Below, piece after piece: positions 58,849 to 64,000 of a stretch of 64,000 nt of DNA. The notes under the pieces were generated by a model. The model saw only the letters and a program-made list of their open reading frames with translations. It searched no databases and was not told the DNA's origin. This DNA comes from Blastococcus saxobsidens (GTDB lineage: Bacteria > Actinomycetota > Actinomycetes > Mycobacteriales > Geodermatophilaceae). The stretch spans positions 24,768-88,767 of the forward strand of contig NZ_JAAGWG010000025.1 of assembly GCF_010682065.1 (NCBI RefSeq), read 5' to 3'. Every line of letters begins with the position of its first letter. The first letter of the stretch is position 1. The position numbers and the translations under genes are program-made.

Positions 58849-59948
58849 TACCGGATCGTCGCAGACCGGACCGCGCGCACCCGGTCGCGCGCCGCCGCCC
58901 GGGTGTCGTCGAGCTCCGCAGGCGTGTCCTCGGGGTCGACGGCGGCGGTGGAACCGGCCACCGCCAGCGCCGTCCCGGGGTCGACCGACTGCTTCACCAG
59001 CGCCAGCGCGATCACGCCGAGCTCGTGGTGCCGCACGACGCTGCCCACCCGGCCGACCGTGCGGGTACCGGCGAGAACCGGCTCGCCGGGCGCCGGCAGG
59101 TCCTCGCTGATGCCGTCGAGGTGCAGCAGCACGAGCCGCCGCGGCGGGCGGCCCAGGTTGTGCACCCGGGCCACCGTCTCCTGGCCGCGGTAGCAGCCCT
59201 TCTCCAGGTGGACGGCGGTGCTGAGCCACTCCAGCTCGTTGGGGATGGTGCGGTGGTCGCTGTCGACGCCGAACCGCGGACGGCGGGCCTCCACCCGCAG
59301 GGCCTCGTAGGCCGCGGTCCCGGCCGGTCGCGCGCCCGCGCCCAGCAGCAGGTCGGCCACACCACCGAGGCCGGCGCGCGGCACCACGAGGTCGAACACG
59401 GTCGCCGCGCCGTCGCCGATGGCGGGCATCCGGCGGACGAAGCCCTCCGAGAGCGGTGCGACCGCGTACTCGTTCCCGGGGACCGGGAGACCGGCGCCGG
59501 CGAGCATCTCGGGCGCCGTGGGGCCCACGAGGGACAGCACGGCCCAGCCCTCGGTGACCAGCTGCGGCTCCACGCGGAGCATGAACCGCATCCGGTCGAG
59601 GAAGCCCAGCAGCTCCGAACCGGTGCCGGGTTCGACGTCGGCCCACGTGGTGCCGCCCAGCTCGGCGACGACGAGGTGGTGCTCGACGTGACCGTTCGGG
59701 GACAGCACCAGCGCCTCGCTGCCGGCCCCGTCGGCCAGCCGCTCCATGTGCTGGCTGGTGATGCTGTGCAGCCAGGAGAGCCGGTCGGCGCCCGGCACGA
59801 CCAGGACGTCGCGGTCGCTGCGGTCGACCAGCCCCGCCCCCTCGGCCAGCGTGCGCTGCTCCCGCAGCGGGTCGCCGTAGTGGGCGGCGACCCGGCCGGC
59901 CTCCTCCCGCACGGCACCGGGGAGGGACAGCAGGGGTGAGACGGTCAC
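58848..59948 (-). CDS. ygfZ: Folate-binding protein YgfZ
   Basis: A 366-residue GcvT-fold protein that supports iron-sulfur enzyme maturation through folate. The YgfZ signature is VHLEKGCYRGQETVARVHNL near residue 233; DRSDRDVLVVPGADRLSWLH near residue 40 is the conserved N-terminal block. GTG 59948 follows AGGAG at 6 nt and overlaps the Fur-family gene stop (GTGA). Confidence 0.92.
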   Translation of the reverse strand: MTVSPLLSLPGAVREEAGRVAAHYGDPLREQRTLAEGAGLVDRSDRDVLVVPGADRLSWLHSITSQHMERLADGAGSEALVLSPNGHVEHHLVVAELGGTTWADVEPGTGSELLGFLDRMRFMLRVEPQLVTEGWAVLSLVGPTAPEMLAGAGLPVPGNEYAVAPLSEGFVRRMPAIGDGAATVFDLVVPRAGLGGVADLLLGAGARPAGTAAYEALRVEARRPRFGVDSDHRTIPNELEWLSTAVHLEKGCYRGQETVARVHNLGRPPRRLVLLHLDGISEDLPAPGEPVLAGTRTVGRVGSVVRHHELGVIALALVKQSVDPGTALAVAGSTAAVDPEDTPAELDDTRAAARDRVRAVRSATIR

Positions 59949-60418
59949 GGTTTCTCCTGGACTGCTCGGTTCCGGCAGGCACGGCACGTGCCCGACAGGG
60001 CGACGTGACCCACGTCCACGGTGAAACCCAGATCCGCCGCCAGACGTTCCGCCGCCCTGTCCAGCAGGTCCGGAGCCGCCGAGGCGATCTCGCCGCAGGA
60101 GGCGCAGACCACGTGCAGGTGCGGGCGCTCCGCGGCGTGGTAGACCGGCGCGCCCCGCCCCAGGTGGGTGTGCCACACCAGGCCGAGGCTCTCCAGCAGC
60201 TCGAGCGTGCGGTAGATCGTCGAGGTGTCCGGCGCGCTGCCCCCGGGCCCAGCCTCCTCGCGCAACCGGGCCCCGATGGCCTCCGGCGTCGCGTGCTCGA
60301 GGCCGCTGACGGCGGCCAGCACCCGCGCACGCTGGGGCGTCAGCCGCAGGCCACGGGCGCGCAGCTGCTCGGCGAGCGCGGCGGGGTCCGTGTGTGCTGC
60401 GGTGTGCTCCGAACCCAT
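59945..60418 (-). CDS. Fur family metalloregulator
   Basis: A 157-residue Fur-type repressor with winged helix (LTPQRARVLAAVSGLEHATP, DTSTIYRTLELLESLGLVWH), dimerisation-metal site HLHVVCASCGE and a second CxxC in GTCRACRNRA. The two CxxC pairs form the structural zinc site. Whether it senses iron, zinc, nickel or peroxide is open; the ygfZ neighbour recalls the Nur locus of Streptomyces, but this is only a hint. Confidence 0.88.
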   Translation of the reverse strand: MGSEHTAAHTDPAALAEQLRARGLRLTPQRARVLAAVSGLEHATPEAIGARLREEAGPGGSAPDTSTIYRTLELLESLGLVWHTHLGRGAPVYHAAERPHLHVVCASCGEIASAAPDLLDRAAERLAADLGFTVDVGHVALSGTCRACRNRAVQEKP

Positions 60419-60456
60419 GAGGTGAGCCTATGCCGGGGGTGCGGCAGGCTGGGGCG

Positions 60457-61305
60457 GTGACGGAGCAGCGCAGGGTGGCGGTGTGGCGGGACGGCGCGGC
60501 GGTGGCCGTGCCCGCCGAGCAGCCGGTGGTGACGGCGTTCGACCAGGGCCTGGGCCGCGGTGACGGCGTCTTCGAGTCCGTTGCCGTCGTCGACGAGGGC
60601 ACGCCGCACCTCGACGACCACCTGGCGCGGCTCGACCGTTCGGCGTCCCTGCTCGCCCTTCCCTCTCCCGGGGATGCCGCGTGGCGGCAACTGGTGGCGG
60701 CGGTCCTGACCGACTGGCCGGCCGGGCTCGAGGGCGTCTGCCGCCTCTTCCTCACCCGTGGGCTGGGCACGGGGACGCCGCCGACTGCGCTGGCGCTGCT
60801 GGCACCCGTCCCCGCCGACACCCTGCGGCAGCGCACCGAGGGCATCTCGGTGATCAGCCTCGGGCTCGGGATCCCGGCCGGGTTCCGCGCGGACGCCCCG
60901 TGGCTGCTCGGTGGCGCCAAGACGCTCTCCTACGCGGTGAACATGGCCGCCCAGCGGTACGCGCACGACCGCGGCGCCGACGACGTCGTCCTCACCAGCC
61001 TGGAGGGCCAGGTGCTGGAGGGGCCGACGTCCACCGTGGTCTGGGCGGCGGCCGGGACGCTGCACACGCCGCCCGTCGGGACCGGCATCCTGGCCGGCAC
61101 CACCCAGGCGCGGCTCTTCGCCCGCGCCGAGGCAGACGGGTGGCCGACGGCGGTCACCGCCGGCACGGTCGAGGACCTGCACGGTGCCGACGCGGTCTGG
61201 CTGCTCTCGGGCGTGCGGGGCGCGGCCACCGTGCACACGCTCGACGGGGTGCGCCGGGGCGACGCGGATCTCTCCCGGCGGGTCAGGGAACTCCTCGCCC
61301 GGTAG
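60457..61305 (+). CDS. pabC: Aminodeoxychorismate lyase-like PLP enzyme (class IV aminotransferase)
   Basis: A 282-residue fold-type IV PLP protein: [20 protein letters not shown] near residue 29, PLP lysine in [20 protein letters not shown] near residue 155, and [12 protein letters not shown] near residue 193. PabC-type lyases make 4-aminobenzoate for folate; the nearby folate protein YgfZ agrees. A D-amino-acid or branched-chain aminotransferase cannot be excluded. GTG 60457 is used; ATG 60430 would add nine residues. Confidence 0.82.
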   Translation: MTEQRRVAVWRDGAAVAVPAEQPVVTAFDQGLGRGDGVFESVAVVDEGTPHLDDHLARLDRSASLLALPSPGDAAWRQLVAAVLTDWPAGLEGVCRLFLTRGLGTGTPPTALALLAPVPADTLRQRTEGISVISLGLGIPAGFRADAPWLLGGAKTLSYAVNMAAQRYAHDRGADDVVLTSLEGQVLEGPTSTVVWAAAGTLHTPPVGTGILAGTTQARLFARAEADGWPTAVTAGTVEDLHGADAVWLLSGVRGAATVHTLDGVRRGDADLSRRVRELLAR

Positions 61306-61313
61306 CGTTGACC

Positions 61314-61387
61314 GCAGGAGAGCCGGGAAGTCTGGTCGGCGACGTGCCCGTCGAGGGCACGGCCCCAGTCGACCCCTGCCCCAGGAG
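61314..61387 (+). promoter_or_regulatory. Structured leader upstream of nhaA, possible riboswitch
   Basis: The leader folds into three nested helices: GCAGG (61314-61318)/CCTGC (61375-61379), GGTCG (61334-61338)/CGACC (61370-61374), and GTGCCC (61344-61349)/GGGCAC (61355-61360) with loop GTCGA. Fifteen unpaired nt AGAGCCGGGAAGTCT lie on the 5' side. CCTG (61375-61378) could instead pair with CAGG (61382-61385), which is part of the Shine-Dalgarno AGGAG, giving an on/off switch. Confidence 0.5.
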
Positions 61388-61394
61388 CTGCCCC

Positions 61395-62879
61395 ATGACG
61401 TCCACCGCACCCACCCGCCTCTTCGGGCGCGGGTCCTGGACCGAGGCCAGCCGCGTCGCCGGGGTCCTGCGCAAGGAGACCGTCGGGGGCGTCCTCCTGC
61501 TCATCGGCGCGGCGGTCGCCCTCGTCTGGGCCAACTCGCCCTGGTCCGAGGCCTACGAGACCCTGCGCGACACCCGCATCGGGCCGGCCTCGCTGCACCT
61601 CGACCTCTCGCTGGGCACGTGGGCCGCCGACGGGCTGCTGGCGATCTTCTTCTTCGTCGCCGGGCTGGAGCTCAAGCGCGAGTTCGTGGCCGGCGACCTC
61701 CGCGAGCCCCGCCGCGCGGCGCTGCCGATCGCCGCCGCTGTCGGCGGGATGGCGGTGCCCGCCCTCTTCTTCGTGCTGTTCAACCTGGGCGGACCGGAGG
61801 GAGCGCTGCGGGGCTGGGCGATCCCCTCGGCCACCGACATCGCCTTCGCCCTCGCCGTGCTCGCGGTGATCAGCACCCACCTGCCCAGCGCGCTGCGCAC
61901 GTTCCTGCTGACCCTCGCCGTGGTCGACGACCTGCTGGCGATCGTGGTCATCGCGATCTTCTACACCGACGAGCTGGTCGTCCCGGCGCTGCTGCTCTCC
62001 CTGCTGCCGCTGGCGGTCTTCGGCTTCCTCGTGCAGAAGCGGATCCGCTCGTGGTGGCTGCTGCTGCCGCTGGCCCTCATCACCTGGGTCCTCATGCACG
62101 AGTCGGGCGTGCACGCCACGGTCGCCGGCGTCCTGCTGGCGTTCACCGTGCCGGTGGTCCGCAGCGACGCCGCCGGCGGGCCGGACGCGGGCCCCGGCCT
62201 CGCCGAGCACTTCGAGCACCGCATCCGCCCGCTGTCGGCCGGGTTCGCCGTCCCGGTGTTCGCCTTCTTCTCCGCGGGCGTGGCCGTCGGTGGGCTGTCC
62301 GGCCTGGGCGAGTCGCTCGGCGACAGCATCGCCATCGGCATCATGGTCGGGCTCGTGGCCGGCAAGGCGATCGGCATCACCGGCGCCACGTGGCTGGTCT
62401 CCCGCTTCACCCGGGCGCAGCTCGACGAGAACCTCGGCTGGCCCGACGTCATCGGCCTGGCACTGCTCGGCGGGATGGGGTTCACCGTCTCGCTGCTGAT
62501 CACCGAGCTGGCCTACGGCGCGGGGAGCGAGAGCTACGAGCACGCCAAGGTCGGCATCCTGTTCGGGACGCTGCTGGCGGCCATCTTCGCCGCGGTGCTC
62601 CTGCGCCTGCGCAACCGGCGCTACAAGGCGATGTACGCCGCCGAGCAGAGCGACGTCGACAGCGACGGCGTGCCCGACGCCTGGGACCCCGTCGACGACC
62701 GCCTCGTGCCGGGCCCCGACGGGCACGTCCCGCCGCCGCCCGGCTACGGCAGCTCCGGCGACCCGGACCAGGCGCCCGCGCCCGGCTACGAGACCGTCGA
62801 CGACAGGGCCGACCACGACCGGGACCACCCGGCCGGACCGCCTCCCGGCCGCTCGGCCAGGCCGTTCGCCGACGGCTGA
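61395..62879 (+). CDS. nhaA: Na+/H+ antiporter NhaA with C-terminal extension
   Basis: A 494-residue membrane antiporter exporting Na+ (and Li+) in exchange for protons. ATG 61395 follows AGGAG. Family motifs: [20 protein letters not shown] near residue 80, [19 protein letters not shown], and the ion-site pair in [19 protein letters not shown] (two Asp) near residue 178. After the last helix (about 420) comes a 75-residue acidic, Pro-rich tail with [16 protein letters not shown], a DxDxDG calcium-binding-type motif unusual for NhaA. Confidence 0.95.
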   Translation: MTSTAPTRLFGRGSWTEASRVAGVLRKETVGGVLLLIGAAVALVWANSPWSEAYETLRDTRIGPASLHLDLSLGTWAADGLLAIFFFVAGLELKREFVAGDLREPRRAALPIAAAVGGMAVPALFFVLFNLGGPEGALRGWAIPSATDIAFALAVLAVISTHLPSALRTFLLTLAVVDDLLAIVVIAIFYTDELVVPALLLSLLPLAVFGFLVQKRIRSWWLLLPLALITWVLMHESGVHATVAGVLLAFTVPVVRSDAAGGPDAGPGLAEHFEHRIRPLSAGFAVPVFAFFSAGVAVGGLSGLGESLGDSIAIGIMVGLVAGKAIGITGATWLVSRFTRAQLDENLGWPDVIGLALLGGMGFTVSLLITELAYGAGSESYEHAKVGILFGTLLAAIFAAVLLRLRNRRYKAMYAAEQSDVDSDGVPDAWDPVDDRLVPGPDGHVPPPPGYGSSGDPDQAPAPGYETVDDRADHDRDHPAGPPPGRSARPFADG

Positions 62880-62950
62880 ACAATCGGCTTGCAGGGCCCG
62901 CTTTCCCGGTCGTACCGTCATGGCACACGAGAGAGGAGGTGGTCCGTAAC

Positions 62951-62989
62951 TTGCTGAGCTACAGGACTCGTGAGGTGGCTGTCCGCTAG
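62951..62989 (+). CDS. Possible leader peptide (12 aa)
   Basis: TTG 62951 is preceded by GGAGG at 10-nt spacing and opens a 12-residue peptide MLSYRTREVAVR. It is placed between a promoter-like pair and a strong hairpin. It is too short to judge by codon use; GTG at 62939 is an alternative in-frame start. Highly tentative. Confidence 0.3.
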   Translation: MLSYRTREVAVR

Positions 62990-63010
62990 CCGCCGTCCAG
63001 ATGGGCCGCC

Positions 63011-63032
63011 CGCTCGGACGCACGTCCGAGCG
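63011..63032 (+). terminator. Perfect hairpin in the leader (terminator or attenuator)
   Basis: Arms CGCTCGGACG (63011-63020) and CGTCCGAGCG (63023-63032) are separated by CA. It lies 22 bp after the mini-ORF stop and 164 bp before the next gene. Confidence 0.5.
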
Positions 63033-63195
63033 ACGGCAGATCGCCCGTCCGTCGTACGGCGGCGAGCGAGAACCGGACAGTCACCCGACCCCCGGGCCGC
63101 CGACCGTTGTCCAGTCGGCCCGCGAGCCGCTCCCCCGTCGAGGGGCAGGGCGCCGCGGAGCAGCCCGGGGGTTGTCCGTTCTCCAGGGAGGTCCA

Positions 63196-63930
63196 GTGCA
63201 GCTCGGCGGCCTGCCGATCGAGTTGGACGTGACCGTGGGGTCCTGGATCGCCGACGCCGTCGGCCGCGCGCACTGGAGCACCGTGGGGTCGCTCGTGCCC
63301 GCCGACTTCCCGGCGTTCGCCCGCGTGCTGCACCCGGCCTACCGGTACGACGGTGACGACGACGTCGAGATCGGCTGGGGCGACGTCGCCGCCCTCAACG
63401 GCACCACCGCCCACCCGCGGATGCAGTGGCCGGCGGTCACCGGCGGGTGGGAGTACCTGACCGAGGACAGCCAGCCGCCCACCTGGGACGGCACCCCGGC
63501 GGAGGGCCACCTCCCCTGCACGCTGGCCGCGCGCATGGCCGCCGTCCTGGCCCGGCACACGACGACCCCGGACCGGTGCTGGCTGGGCCGGTGGGTGGGC
63601 TTCGGCTACGACACCGCCGAGCTGCGCGAGGTGCCTCGGCTGCCGCTCCCCCGCGCCCGGGACGTCGTGCTCGTGCAGGGCAGCGCGGACGACGCCGTGC
63701 GCAACCTCGCGCCCGAACCCTCCGAGCAGAGCGCCAACCTCTGGTGGCCCGCCGATCGCGCCTGGGTGGTGGCCACCGACATCGACCTGATGAGCACCTA
63801 CGTGGCCGGCAGCGAGGCCTGCATCGCCGACCTGCTGGCCACTCCCGGGCTGGAGGTCGTGCCGGCCTCGCCCGACGACCGGGTCGGCCACGCGGACGAC
63901 CCGGTCAACCCGGCCCCGGACCGGGGCTAG
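63196..63930 (+). CDS. Hypothetical protein (244 aa)
   Basis: Read from GTG 63196 behind GGGAGG, the product shows no signal peptide or membrane segment. It has LVPADFPAFARVLHPAYRYD, MQWPAVTGGWEYLTEDSQPP, WLGRWVGFGYDTAELREVPR and NLWWPADRAWVVATDIDLMS, an arrangement recalling widely distributed actinobacterial proteins of unknown function. It ends with TAG at 63928-63930, just where the insertion sequence begins, so the original C-terminus may have been changed by the insertion. Confidence 0.75.
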   Translation: MQLGGLPIELDVTVGSWIADAVGRAHWSTVGSLVPADFPAFARVLHPAYRYDGDDDVEIGWGDVAALNGTTAHPRMQWPAVTGGWEYLTEDSQPPTWDGTPAEGHLPCTLAARMAAVLARHTTTPDRCWLGRWVGFGYDTAELREVPRLPLPRARDVVLVQGSADDAVRNLAPEPSEQSANLWWPADRAWVVATDIDLMSTYVAGSEACIADLLATPGLEVVPASPDDRVGHADDPVNPAPDRG

Positions 63931-64000
63931 GGCATGTCTCTTAAGTGCGTAGCCAGGTGATGATCGCGGCCAGGACGGCAGCAGCTCGGTAGACGATGGC
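63931..64000. mobile_element. End of an insertion sequence (IS5-like), running off the window
   Basis: The base composition drops abruptly after 63930. The element begins GGCATGTCTCTTAAGTGC, a plausible terminal inverted repeat, next to CTAG (63927-63930), which fits the 4-bp YTAR target of the IS5 group. A transposase C-terminus reads leftward from the window edge. Confidence 0.7.
63941..64000 (-). CDS. Transposase, C-terminal end (partial)
   Basis: The last 19 codons of a leftward gene are visible, reading AIVYRAAAVLAAIITWLRT then TAA at 63943-63941. The pattern (Tyr-Arg-Ala-rich helix, Trp-Leu-Arg end) is that of IS5/IS4-family DDE transposase C-termini. Codons such as CGA, GCT, CTA and ACT differ from the GC-rich neighbours. 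The rest lies outside the window. Confidence 0.7.
   Translation of the reverse strand, partial: AIVYRAAAVLAAIITWLRT

Larger units (their letters stand above)
62880..63195 (+). other. Leader region with promoter, mini-ORF and hairpin (316 bp)
   Basis: TTGCAG (62889-62894), 18 nt, TACCGT (62913-62918) resemble a promoter. A strong Shine-Dalgarno GAGAGGAGGT (62931-62940) follows, but no usual-sized gene starts there. A 12-codon frame TTG 62951 to TAG 62989 (encoding MLSYRTREVAVR) fits it. A hairpin follows with 10-bp arms CGCTCGGACG (63011-63020) and CGTCCGAGCG (63023-63032). The unknown gene at 63196 lies downstream. This looks like a leader-peptide/attenuator region. Confidence 0.45.

Noticed and set aside
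61314..61387. nhaA leader as a cobalamin riboswitch
   Set aside because: CCGGGAAG recalls a cobalamin riboswitch segment, but the box GCCACTG and the required overall length are absent.

Overview
The window is one continuous, very GC-rich (clearly above 70 percent) block of actinobacterial chromosome. GTG starts are common, genes are packed with GTGA/ATGA stop-start overlaps, and many genes appear to be read from leaderless mRNAs. Mycothiol synthesis (MshA), a SenX3-RegX3/PhoR-PhoP pair, an HBHA-like protein, a DUF222/HNH nuclease and the developmental regulators BldN and RsiG together point to a sporulating or motile actinomycete, most likely Geodermatophilaceae (Blastococcus, Geodermatophilus or Modestobacter type). 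That family assignment is inference. From about 15 to 57 kb the gene order follows, in inverted orientation, the Mycobacterium tuberculosis Rv0474-Rv0529 block, so most of the window is conserved core chromosome. No tRNA, rRNA, CRISPR array or prophage was seen. The only clear mobile element is the end of an insertion sequence at the right edge.

Layout. 1-4.1 kb: the start of the nuo operon (nuoA-B-C-D, nuoD cut by the left edge) behind a geranylgeranyl-reductase gene with a perfect Rex operator. 4.2-6.6 kb: a phosphoribosyltransferase, a tiny proline-rich protein and an SOS-controlled DUF222/HNH nuclease. 6.7-13.7 kb: menaquinone synthesis (menG, menF, menD, menC, menE, menA). 13.7-15.1 kb: small membrane proteins and an Lrp/AsnC regulator facing a perfect 24-bp palindrome. 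15.2-27.6 kb: one long leftward series, rex-hemA-hemC-hemD-hemB-hemL followed by cytochrome c maturation genes (resA, ccdA, resB, ccsB). 27.8-32 kb: glutaredoxin, acyl-CoA ligase, and the sigma factor BldN with its RsbN-like anti-sigma factor. 32-42.5 kb: phospholipid genes, the 32-residue ribosomal protein bS22, a BldC-like HTH protein, proC with a degenerate proline-dehydrogenase homologue, exopolyphosphatase and a GlxA-type regulator. 42.5-45.3 kb: phoP-phoR and divergent phoU around PHO-box-like repeats. 45.4-55.2 kb: phosphoglyceromutase, an oxoamine synthase, an MFS exporter, YbjN, mshA, an SDR, murB and two methyltransferase-fold proteins. 55.2-63.9 kb: XRE regulator-HBHA, asparaginase, RsiG (anti-sigma with two exact c-di-GMP signatures), YgfZ, a Fur-family regulator, an aminodeoxychorismate-lyase-like enzyme, nhaA behind a structured leader, and an unknown protein next to the insertion sequence.

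How it fits together. The left half makes the parts of an aerobic electron-transport chain (complex I, menaquinone, haem, cytochrome c), and Rex-type sites suggest part of it is tuned by NADH/NAD+. The right half holds phosphate sensing, thiol redox and envelope functions. It also holds two developmental sigma/anti-sigma modules, BldN-RsbN and RsiG (whose sigma partner is not in the window).

The observations most worth a second look are RsiG, a BldN-type promoter in front of the rsbN-like gene, the ProDH-like pseudoenzyme overlapping proC, the SOS box covering the nuclease promoter, the folded leader of nhaA, a five-copy intergenic repeat family, and the leader region at 62.88-63.20 kb. No clearly new multi-gene system was recognised.
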